Shown here: positions 1 through 9,698 of the stretch, piece after piece
Layout: each line of letters starts with the position of its first letter
Position numbering within the stretch: position 1 is the stretch's first letter
The notes under the pieces: model-generated
What the model saw: only the letters and a program-made list of their open reading frames with translations
Databases searched by the model: none
What the model was told of the DNA's origin: nothing
Program-made: the position numbers and the translations under genes
Source: Chromera velia
Taxonomy: Eukaryota > Sar > Chromeraceae
Direction of reading: 5' to 3'
DNA: 42,509 bases
Assembly (NCBI GenBank): GCA_018398765.1
Contig: JAHBMJ010000550.1
Location: 1-42,509, forward strand

Positions 1-70
1 GGGGGGGGGAGAGAGAGAAAGAGAACAAGCGAGCGAGAGAGAGAGGGAGAGAGAAAGAGAAAGACAGAGA

Positions 71-163
<93 letters not shown>

Positions 164-239
164 CGAACGAGCGAGAGAGAGAGCGAGAAAGAGCGAGCAA
201 GAGAGAGAGAGAGAGAGAAAGAGCAAGCAAGAGAGCAGA
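1..239. repeat. (GA)n microsatellite with GAAA/GCGA interruptions
   Basis: Almost pure purine tract made of GA dinucleotides with scattered GAAA, GCGA and GCAA variants, starting in a G run at base 1. It has no coding interpretation. The array probably continues beyond the window edge. Confidence 0.97.
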
Positions 240-2314
240 AGAGAAAAAATGAACGTCTGACAGCCACAAGCATCCCCTTACGGGGTCTTACTTTCCCTCT
301 TTTTTTTTCTGCACTCTCCTACCCTGAGTTCATCTCCCGAAGGAAGGAAAGTAAGAACGAAAAACGGAAGAAAAGAGATAAAGCAAGAAGGAACGAAAGA
401 AATAAAAAAAATAGGAAGAAAAGAAAGTAAACCAGCAACCCTACAGCCCTGCATTCAATCGGCTTTGAGAGCGAAGAAGACGAGAAAAAGGGGGACAGAA
501 GCAATGAAAGAAAGAAAAAAAGAATAAAGTGAAAAGTGTCAGCGACATGGCCATACAACGCGCCGCGGCCCCGCCTTTGCAGCTTCCCATGGCCCCATGC
601 AATTAAACGCGCGCATGTTGCAAGGCCGCGGTGCATGGATGGTGTATGAAACAAATCCGATCAGCCGATTTTTGAGATGAAAATCGGCTACAGAGGTCAC
701 TGAACACACGTTTGATAACAAATACGCTGCATGAAATCAAGTCCATTGAAACATGAGAACCTCTTCTCTTTGCAGCATGAGAACTGTTTTATGGGCTGCC
801 CTATGTAACAGAAACGACTGCATGTACACGCATAGCAACAAAGAGCACACTAGGGTAAAAGGACCAAAACAATAAGTTTGAGTTAAGAAGCTGGATAAGC
901 AGACTGAGTCGGTTTGCATAGCAATAACACAATGCTAAACGGTTTGGCGAGAGGAAAACAGCTTCCTCAACCTTTATTAGCAATTCGAGGATGAATGTCA
1001 ATGCACTGCTGTATGCAGATTCTTTTTTATATGAAGAAGAGAAGCAGAAACGGCACATACATGGGAACACGTATACGCGAAGGTACGTTGACACTCTCCC
1101 TCTCGGTTGTAGGTAAGGACTTTTGAAACCTGGTGCCGGGTGCTCTTTAGGATTGGCAGGCTTAATCTATCTTGGTCAGTAAGAGTGCACTTGGTTTGAT
1201 CATTTAATTTACTGCTTTGCCTTAGAGAGTGGAACCATTCGTCACTTCTGTCTGCTGATAGCTCGTCAAGTTTGCATGCTCATATACAGATCTACATCTG
1301 ACTTTCTGTCATACCACGGCTTCTCGTTGCATTTGGTACTTCCAGATAGTTTGAAGTCCATCTGTAGAGGGAATTGTAGCTTTTCTAGGGGTGTTCACCC
1401 CTTCGTTCGCGAGTCGTCAGTCATACCGGTCCTGTATACTGGTCACTATAGTTAATCACTTTTCAATTTCATAAACCGGTGCCTTATCTAGATAGACGGC
1501 TTCAAACAAATGCCAGCAAATTGAATTAAACAAAAGAGAAGTTGTTGAACAACAGGGAGAGTCTTCTTTTGGATCTGAAGACGGAAAAAATATTTGTACT
1601 AGCCGTGTAGATCCTTGCATTTTACCAGGTGGCTCAAGAGAGTATGGGAAGATAAGTCAGTCTGGATGGACATCATGAATTAAGCCGGGTCAGTCAAAAA
1701 AAGAGGGTCTAGGGTTAGGAATCGCACCTGTCCGACTCTGTTCGTATTTCTCTCATTCTTCAAAGCTAAAGCCTCTCCTCTGCTCCAACTAGCCCGCATC
1801 AAACCAGATTGAGGAGTTTCTAGGGAAGAAAGACGACATACTGAGGTCGACTTTCAAGTCGAACTTTAAGTGAAAGAAAGTCTGTAAAGAGCCTGCTCTC
1901 CCCTCCTTTTTCTCCTCTTCTTCTTTCTCTTCTTGCTCTTTTTTGTCCTCCATTGTCGTTTTGGGGGGGGGATGAGCTAGGGGGTGAGTCAAGAAGAGAC
2001 CTAGGGTATGACGGGGCTGGGCTCTGAGCCTTGAGATCAGTCCCTTGCTTGCCTTTGCTCAGAGAAGAAATGCAAATTAAAGAAAACCTTCTTTTGTTTT
2101 ATTCTTTCTTCTTTTTCTTTTTTATGAAAATGCACCATTTGTCGTTGTTTTCTTGCACCAGCACTAGCACCTTATGCACCTTTTTTCAGCCTTAAATGAG
2201 TGAATATGATATAATTTCAATATCGTAAATGTAAGCTGTGTACGGTACTAGAGGCTCAATTATGATAAGCGTAGATTGTAGGCAGACTCACATTAAAGTA
2301 TGACCTAGCAGAGT
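240..2314. other. Intergenic stretch with no supported gene
   Basis: About 2 kb of mixed composition. Purine-rich sequence at 330-530 gives low-complexity open frames on the minus strand (Phe/Leu/Ser-rich when translated). T-rich tracts lie near 1905-1945 and 2090-2130. I see no protein domain, no consistent splice-linked exons and no RNA gene. The open frames are short, start on non-ATG codons or are compositional artefacts. Confidence 0.55.
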
Positions 2315-2590
2315 CAATCTGTTGATCCACTATTCAGACCAGCCAACACCACGATCGAGAGACTGGCACAGAACAACTTTCGCACGCAAAGGTCAGACGT
2401 CACTTTATTCAGACTGGGCACACGTGGCGTTACGAGGTCGGTGGCGGCCCTAGCGTGGCGCGACGCTCGTGGCAGGCCCACACCTGCCCGCCTTCTGAAG
2501 CTGACGTCCACGCTCAGCTCAATCACTCAGACCATCAAAATCGAACCATAGAGGCATGAATGAAGTCGGAAAGCCACGACCGACACCACA
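2315..2590 (-). repeat. Candidate 3' LTR of the chromovirus remnant
   Basis: The segment follows the pol stop on the minus strand. It contains an AATAAA polyadenylation signal (plus-strand TTTATT at 2404-2409) and ends near 2315 in a CA-terminated sequence, as an LTR would. No 5' LTR exists in the window to compare with, so both borders are guesses. A purine-rich AGAAGAGG lies just upstream near 2595 and could be the polypurine tract. Confidence 0.35.
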
Positions 2591-2601
2591 GTGTGCCTCT
2601 T

Positions 2602-4958
2602 CTACCACATGTACACGACGTCCTCGGAATCACTCTCAGTATCTTCAGGCTGAGAAGCAGATAGCCAGAGAGCATACAGCCTAGGAAGCTGCGTCTCCAA
2701 CTGACAGATGCACACCCCGTTCCATACGGCATTCTCAACTGCACTGACGTATACCACACGTCTTCTCAACTCCATCCCATACCTGCCTGCCTTCTTCTTC
2801 GCTGCTTCTCTTCTTTTCTCCTTGAGGGTATGCAGGGCTTCTTTTGCATGCGTGAGGCTGACTGACGGTTTTCATGACATATTCTCCTTACTCTCCCCCT
2901 TCCACCAGACGAGATAGTGCGCCTGTCCGTCGATCCACCTGTGATCCAGAATTTCTTCAACCTCATACTCCACTTCTGTAGAGGTCGGCAGGCGGATGGC
3001 AGGCAATGGATCAGTCTTCTCCCTCTCGTACTTTTTCAAAAAGGAGACATTGATCACGTGGTATGTCCGTACGCCTGCAGGGAAAATGAGCTCATATGCA
3101 TTGTCGTATATTTTTTTTTCTACCTCAAAGGGTCTATAATACACGGGCTCGAGTTTCCTCACTATTCCTCCTGGCTTTCTATCTCCTTTGAAGTAAGAAT
3201 TACGGACAAGTACATAGTCTCCAGGCTCGAAAGATACTTCCCTCCTGTGTGGATCTACCTGTTGTGCCATCTGCTCTCTTGCCTTCTGTAATCTTTCTTT
3301 TGCTCTCATAATTTCTGCCTCTCTGGCGTCTGCGAATTCTACTGCTAGAGGGCAGAAAGATTTCGTTCGTACAGAGACAGAAGGCAGACGAATGGGATTG
3401 CGGCTGTACAGAAAACGGAATGAAGACATGCCGAGAGCTGAATGAACTGAATCGCAATATGCAAACTAACACACAGCCAACCACTTCGGCCAGTCTGATT
3501 GGTGTTCATCCATAAAACAGCGCAGCATTTGCTCAATCGTCTGATTATCTCTCTCTGTCTGTCCATCCGACTGTGGATGCCCTCTCATGCTCATGTTCAA
3601 TTTTGTCTTCCACAGTCGAGCAAGCTCTTGCCAAAAAGCAGAAAGGAAATGAGGATCACGATCACTCACCACCAATTGAGGCATCCCGTACTTGAGGATC
3701 ACTCGTTCAAAGACTGCCTCTGCCGTCCCCTCTACCGTGATTCCTGAGGAGACTGCAATGAAACAAGGAGCTTTAGACAGACGATCGACAACAGAGAGAA
3801 TTCCATCCACCCATTCATTCTTATACAACACCCTCGGGAGTCCAAATACAAAATCAAGAGAGAATGACTGAAATGCAAATTCAGGAATTGGAAGCGGATG
3901 CAGGAGGCCTTGCTGCTTCTCTGTCGGTCTCTTCCCTCTCTGGCAAATGTCATACTTCCTCACATACTGCTGGACCGACACATACATATGCGGCCAGTAG
4001 AAAGAGCCAGCTAGTTTCAAATAAGTTTTCTCTCCCCCCAAATGTCCCTCCATGGCTGTGTCGTAGTATTCATAAATCAGATTTTTCTGCAGCCTTTCTG
4101 TCGGGACTGCCAGTCGATCGTTGAAGAAAAGCAGTCCGTCTTCTATATGAAAAGGTTGCACTCTCAGCCGTAGTCGCAGAGGCACTCCTTTCTTAGGATG
4201 CTCTACTGCTTCTTTTATTTCCCTCTAGAACTGTTCCTCCTCATACCTTTTTCTTATCTTCCCCAAGAACTCTTCATCTGGCTGCACATACACTTCATTC
4301 AAGAGAAGCTCACAGACGTCTTTTCTCTCTTCCTGCACCTCTTTCGTCTGTGTGGCCAACACAGGCACCCTGCTTAATGCATCAACCACCCTGTTTCGCG
4401 TACCCGGGACGTACCGAGGTCCGAGGTATAATCCCAAGCTCATCAAACCTCGAAACGAACCTGCGCATACGTGGAGACATCAGGGTGCGGTCAGCAGATA
4501 TATTCACATATTTCAGAGACTCATGATCTGACCACACCTTGGTTGTATGATTCACGTATGATCTCCACGTCTTCACTGCAAAAACACACCCTAGAAATTC
4601 TTTCTCTCTAATGTGATACTTCAATTTTGCTGGGCTCATACAACGAGAAGCAAAAGCACACGGACGCAAGTAACCAATCTCCGGATCTTCTTGCATCAAA
4701 GCGGTACCCAAGGTCTCCGAGTCAGTCAATTCGCATGCGTCCACAAAAATTTCAAAAGGGCGGGCGGGATCGGCAATGAATAATTCAACTGTATTTCTGA
4801 CTGCTTCTTTCAGTGCTTAAAAACTTCTCTTTTCTTTTTCTCCCCACTCAAACACCCGCTTCGCTTTCAACAAAGCATAGAGAGGTTCCGCTTTCTCACT
4901 GAAACGGGGAACGAATCTCCTCACCCAATTCGCAAACCCCAAGAAAGATAAACCTAGC
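2602..4958 (-). pseudogene. pol pseudogene: RT end, RNase H, integrase, chromodomain
   Basis: Segments in order on the minus strand are the RT thumb/connection (about 4958-4750), RNase H (about 4745-4380, with the terminal D-A-L-S-R motif near 4375), a zinc-binding region near 4100-3960, the integrase core (about 3900-3560) and a chromodomain (about 2980-2870) with a short tail to a stop at 2602. The integrase D,D,E residues are all readable (motifs LDF, SDRD and TER). The HHCC finger is degenerate: its first His and first Cys positions both read Tyr. In-frame stops lie at 4817-4819 (TAA), 4225-4227 (TAG), 3466-3468 (TAG) and 2872-2874 (TGA), the last falling at the conserved Trp after the chromodomain WKG motif. 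One frame change lies at about 4430-4445, between the end of RNase H and the Y-V-P-G motif. A functional product is not possible from this copy. Confidence 0.93.
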
Positions 4959-5935
4959 TTATATTACATCAAGTTTTACTAGAATTTGTATCGAGAGTTA
5001 TATACATCTAGTTATACATATTGGGATTAGGATTAGGATTTATGTTCCGGGTTGCCCCGCAGTCCACTGCCGGGCCTCGACTTGTACCATATGAGTGAAA
5101 CATTACCATTCTCTATAATGCTGCATTAATGCATACACTACCATAGTAGTAGTTCAAAAAGTTAGTCTTTGTGTATAACTTTATGTAGCTAGTAGCTACC
5201 AGAGTTACTAATAGTAAATTTATTACTGTTTGACCAACGACCATATACGTAAAATCCATAAAAGGCTATATTAAAACAAGCTAGAAGCTCACTTTCAGAG
5301 CGGCTTAAACGCCGGCTTTTCTTGAATTGATTGGTGAATTAAGAGTTCAGACAAATGGATTAACTTGATTTTTTTGTCGGCTTCTGTATTGAGTCGTCCC
5401 TTCTCTCTTCGCAAGTGTGGAACTACGTCTGGAATTAATTTACGGTGCCTACTATTCTATCTTCGCAAAATTTTGTGCAGTGTCCACCATCTGTCTCCTC
5501 CCTACTCCCTCTTTCCTGTTAATTCTTTTTTGAATCTTTTCTTGGTGTCATAGAAGAGAAACAAAAAAGGAAACACATTGTTGGGCACCGAGCTCCCACC
5601 CATGCAGAAAGGATACTCGGTACGCATCCGCTCGACTCTGAATCAACTCACACGACGACCCAAACGAAAGCCACAGCATGCCACAGCCACACTGCCGATA
5701 GCGGACTGACGAAACCTCCGACCACGTCGTTAAGGCCGGCAGGAGGCACTCTTTGAAGTAGCAAGGAGGGAGAGAGTGACAAAGGGGCAGGGCGGGCGTG
5801 AAGAGGTAGTGGCGTTCATGCAGCCAGACTGCTTGACAAATGATTCATAGATAAGGAGGTGAGTATATATTGCTGCTGAGGAAGGAACAACACCTATCTC
5901 CCTCTCTTTTTCGCTCTTTCCCTCCCCTCCCCCCC
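4959..5935. other. AT-rich intergenic block next to the retroelement breakpoint
   Basis: 4959-5350 is markedly AT-rich, with a short GGATTA-type direct repeat near 5021-5040 and no open frame. Its sharp composition change from the retroelement suggests a separate insertion or old repeat, but I could not find terminal repeats. 5350-5935 returns to normal composition and carries no recognisable coding sequence. The last part is probably 3' UTR of the minus-strand gene at 5936-7321. Confidence 0.45.
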
Positions 5936-7321
5936 TCACTGCAACCTGGCAAATTTGCGGACCACCCCAGGAATGAGACAGAGAAGAAAAAGAAGAAGAA
6001 GGCCTCCGAGGACGGAACTCACAAGTGAGACGGCACCTCTCTGTTTGGACTTCTGGGCATTCGCGCGTCTCTGCCGTACTTGGTCCTCCATCTCCGCCCA
6101 CTTGGCGTTCTTTGCCTCCACCCCCCCCCTCTTTTTCTTTTGCGTCCCTGATGAGGAAGAAGAAGACGGCGCGTCTGCATCTGCCTTCTCTTCTGCCTGC
6201 TGCTGTGCTTTCTTCTGCTCTTGAATTCGAATGAGCAGAAGGTCTGCTGATCTCTCCCATGCCCCAGCAGCCAGACCGTGGCGGCCTTGGGATGTCAAAT
6301 TTTCAGCCAGAGCACAAAACGCACGCTCGGCAGCTGCTCGCTTCTCTCTCGCTCCCATGGCCCTCTCCTTCTTCTCCTTCTCTCCTTTCTCTTCCTTTCC
6401 TGCCAGATGCTTCTGTTCTGCATCCGTCAATTCGACACTCCTGATCAGAGACCTGAGCAACTGCTCTGCTTGCTCGAGCTTGACCTGATCCTTCTGGGCA
6501 CCCATCACCCAGGCGAGCGACTCGACCAAACCGAGGTCTATGCCCTGGTCAGGGTCGGACCTCTGAATGGCTATGTTCTCAACAAACAACTCCTCTGCCT
6601 CAGCGAACCTCCCCATCTTCCCCATGCACATCCCCAAAGTCTGTGCTGCAGTCATAGTGTGGAGATCGGATCGGGGGGCCTTGAGGTCTTCTGTGAGACC
6701 TTTGAAGACCCTCTCGGCCAGAGGGAGAGCCTCCTTGTAACAACCTGCTCTCAGCAGAGCGTTCACCATATGGTGACACGCGACGTTCTTTTCGACTTTC
6801 TGTTTCACCGTTTCCTTCTTCTCCTTGGCGGTCGAGCTAGAGGAGTCAGACTCTTTCTTTTTGTCTTTTTTCTTTTTCCCCCCTGCGTCCTCTTTCTTTT
6901 CGTCGGAAGTAGACTGCAGTGCGGATGCAGGGGAAGAGGAAGAGGAGTCTGACTTTGTGTTCTTGGTGCCCTTTCCGTCTCCGTTCTCTCCCTCTGCCGA
7001 CACACCCCGGTCCCCTTCCCCCTTCCCTTTCTCATCCTCGACATGGAGAGAGGCTCCCACGGCATCCATCGCCATGCTGGCAAGCCAAATGGCGGTGACT
7101 TGTTCAAACGGCTCTCCGCAGTCTTTGCACAAGGTGATGTTATTTAGAAGGGCCATAGTCTGTTCGCTCCCCTTGCCTCCGTCTCCTCGCAGGGATCGGA
7201 AAAGGCAGTCCAGGTGACTTGCCCTCCTGCATTTACAACGATAACCAATATACTCGTCTGACTTAGAGCACACGAAGCAAGCCGCTCGACGCTTCGACTC
7301 GCCCTCGGGCTGACGAGGCAT
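5936..7321 (-). CDS. RINGv-like zinc finger / TPR-like / C-terminal membrane-anchor protein
   Basis: A 461-residue single-exon reading frame starting at ATG 7321. The N-terminus has a C4HC3 metal-binding pattern: C15-x2-C18, C29-x-C31, H36-x2-C39, C65-x2-C68. This is the RINGv order seen in MARCH-type E3 ligases, though the CxC-to-His spacing is only four residues. Residues about 95-175 are low-complexity Lys/Ser/Glu. Residues about 180-290 contain TPR-like helical pairs with the A-x-x-L / A-E-E-L-F rhythm. A charged coiled-coil stretch follows, and a strong hydrophobic segment (about 430-453) ends a few residues before the stop, as in tail-anchored proteins. I infer a membrane-bound ubiquitin-ligase-like or scaffolding role. 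The family assignment rests on visible motifs only. The start is supported because the zinc finger begins 14 residues after it. Confidence 0.8.
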   Translation of the reverse strand: MPRQPEGESKRRAACFVCSKSDEYIGYRCKCRRASHLDCLFRSLRGDGGKGSEQTMALLNNITLCKDCGEPFEQVTAIWLASMAMDAVGASLHVEDEKGKGEGDRGVSAEGENGDGKGTKNTKSDSSSSSPASALQSTSDEKKEDAGGKKKKDKKKESDSSSSTAKEKKETVKQKVEKNVACHHMVNALLRAGCYKEALPLAERVFKGLTEDLKAPRSDLHTMTAAQTLGMCMGKMGRFAEAEELFVENIAIQRSDPDQGIDLGLVESLAWVMGAQKDQVKLEQAEQLLRSLIRSVELTDAEQKHLAGKEEKGEKEKKERAMGAREKRAAAERAFCALAENLTSQGRHGLAAGAWERSADLLLIRIQEQKKAQQQAEEKADADAPSSSSSSGTQKKKRGGVEAKNAKWAEMEDQVRQRRANAQKSKQRGAVSLVSSVLGGLLLLFLLCLIPGVVRKFARLQ

Positions 7322-8985
7322 CTTCCGTCAGGAAGCGTGAAGGGAAACAACACTCCCGTCAACTGTGCGTATCCTTTCTGTTTGCAAGGAAAATTTTGAG
7401 TGAAACTCCGAACAGTCTGCCACGAAATGGACGTCAATGATTAGACCCCAGGCCAATTTACCGCTAAATACTTCTGTGACGACATCATGTTCTCATGATC
7501 TTCCACATTGAATCGCATCAGGGCCATCACTCGAGATCAGATCTGACATTCTGACAATGAGCGAATCATCGTGCGCAGGCCTTCGATGAATGCATTCGCC
7601 CCGATTCAATTGGATATAATTGGATTTTACCGGCCGAGCGTCGGCAGAGCATGGCCGAGCTAATCTGCATGCGCCGTCTCCACTCAGTCTCTGATCAGAT
7701 CTGATCAGATCCGTCTCTGACTGAATGTCGTGTCTCTGACTGTCGATCACGTCACTGTCAGAGTGATCACTAGGTGACATTGTCGATCGACATTGACTAG
7801 CTGACGACAGATGGCGACATTCTCTCTGACATTTGGGAAGTCCAAGCTCGAAGACAAGCAATTCTGGTCACACCAGCTCGCATAAGTGATTGACCACGGG
7901 GTTCCCGTTCTTCGTCTCATCTCAGTCTGGTGGACGAGGTTGCCTTCCTGCATTCATTCGTTCACGTGTTCAGGCTCCGCAACCAACACATCTATCCTTG
8001 TGTATTTTGAGAAGATACGATCCTCCCCGTCTCAGCGCAGCCCTAAGTGAGACTCCTGGCAGATCTTGCACCCACGTCCCTTTGTCCCCCCTGAATCATT
8101 TTTTTACTTTCCGGCGATACGAAATCGTTGTCTCTGGCTTCTTCTTGTGCTCCGGTGCGCTTTGCAACATAAGAAATGACAACCAACATGTCACGACCAT
8201 GCAAGGGCCTTGCTTCAGGTGAATTTCCTTTCTTGTCTCCCAACTGCCGCCCAACTGCATGACATGTGAACCGTAGCTGTCCGATCGAATGCTTGTGGTG
8301 CAGCAGAAAACGAGAACCTCGGGACGCCCCCGTCGTTGGCTGCGATTTGTGCCACTTTCGATCACGCGCGTCCAGCTGCAGAGGTCTGTGCCGACTCTGA
8401 AAGTCCCCAGCGACGTGCTGAGTCTTTCCATGTCCTCTCCTCTGCCCTGTCTCTCCCAAAATAGAGCTTTAACCCACCTCCTGTCTCTCCTCCGCCTGCC
8501 TCCACGTTCCACCTGTCCATCTTCCCATGAGCCCATTCTGTTGTCGAGGGCCTTCCACCAGTCAAGCTTTCAGTCGGACCCTCCCCCCTGCAGGTAATCT
8601 CAGAACTGTCCTCGAGCAGGGACTCCTTTGGCTTGGCGCTGCTGCTCTTGGACGTTATGAAGAAGGTTAGCTCGGCCTGCCCGCATCATTGGTGCTTTGG
8701 AGTGACCTTTTTTTGAAGTGTTTTGCACATCTGGACTCAGACATCTTCCTTGCTTCATGCCTAGAGGAAGCGAACGACTGTGGCTCCTCTGGAATCGCAA
8801 CGGGCAAGAAAGAAAAGGGGGCTCTTGCTCACAAGATGAACCAACTCTCTTGCCCACCCTGTTTGCTCATGCCTTGCAGAAACGCGTCTGTCTGCCTCTT
8901 CCGGTGCTGAACCTTTCAGGTGAGCCAGCGGCTCGAAGTGAGTGACTAGACGGGGGGATGAGGGTGCGTTTGCGTGTGGGAGTGG

Positions 8986-9021
<36 letters not shown>

Positions 9022-9698
9022 AGACCTGCATCTCTATGCGAGAGTCGATGACTATGCCTCTCTGCCTGCTTGCGCTCTCCTGCCGATCTGTCTGTCAGCC
9101 TGTCTGTTGGTCATTCGGTTCGTTTGTCGTGTACCTGTGTGCGTGAGGGTACAAGAAAAGACAGAGGGGAGAGAGCTCGTCGAGTGCAGAAAACGGTGTG
9201 AGTTGACCAGCCCGTTCTCTCCCCTGTCTGCAGACTTCTCCCTGAGTGCTGGAAAACTTCGACTTCTCCTGTCCTTCCTTTCTTCGGAATGGGGCACCCT
9301 GGAGATATTGAAATGTGGTCTGTGGAGCCTCTTTCGCCTCTGCCATGCTTTCTTCGGTCCCACGGCCCTCCCTCTCTGTCTTCGGTCTGGGCATCGATCT
9401 GTCTTTTCTCTCTCTCTTTCTCCTGATTCCCTCCCGCCTGTCTGCCCCTGTAGATCTTCTTCGGTGTTTGTGTGGGTGGAGGCATGCATGAAAGGGAATC
9501 GCCCTTTCCATCTGTTTTTGGACGGTCGCTGTCTCTGTTTGGGCCTGCCTTCTGCCTCGTAGTTTGTGACAATCCTTTTTGTTCTGAAATTCACAATTTG
9601 TGGAGAGAAGGAGGAGAGCGATTCCGCCTTTCCGTCTGCTGCCCGCTCTTGTGATACTTCATCTTTTGGGAGCGAGCGACAGGGCTCCTGTATCCCCG
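7322..9698. promoter_or_regulatory. Divergent intergenic region between the RINGv-TPR and LRR genes
   Basis: About 2.4 kb between two divergently transcribed genes, so it should hold both promoters and 5' UTRs. It contains a 16-bp perfect palindrome TGATCAGATCTGATCA at 7692-7707, within a stretch rich in GATC/TCTGAC words (about 7525-7830), and a (GA)n tract at about 8990-9021. Open frames at 8942-9594 on both strands are compositional (pyrimidine/purine-rich) and are not supported as genes. No TATA box or initiator can be assigned by eye. Confidence 0.4.

Larger units (their letters stand above)
2315..4958 (-). mobile_element. 5'-truncated, degenerate Ty3/gypsy chromovirus
   Basis: Remnant of an LTR retrotransposon lying on the minus strand. 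Reading from 4958 down it shows the end of the reverse transcriptase, RNase H, integrase and a chromodomain, the domain order of Ty3/gypsy chromoviruses. Gag, protease and most of the reverse transcriptase are absent. The similarity stops near 4958 in AT-rich sequence. Downstream of pol, a segment with an AATAAA signal resembles a 3' LTR. Several stops and a frameshift show the copy is dead. The upstream boundary could be an insertion or deletion breakpoint. I find no continuation of reverse transcriptase on the far side. Confidence 0.93.

Noticed and set aside
5020-5040. Telomere-like GGATTAGGATTA
   Set aside because: Only two to three units and not a recognised telomere repeat. No array follows.
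8942-9594. Overlapping open frames of 206 and 180 codons on opposite strands
   Set aside because: Both arise from purine/pyrimidine bias around a (GA)n tract. Neither contains a domain or fits exon logic with the LRR gene.
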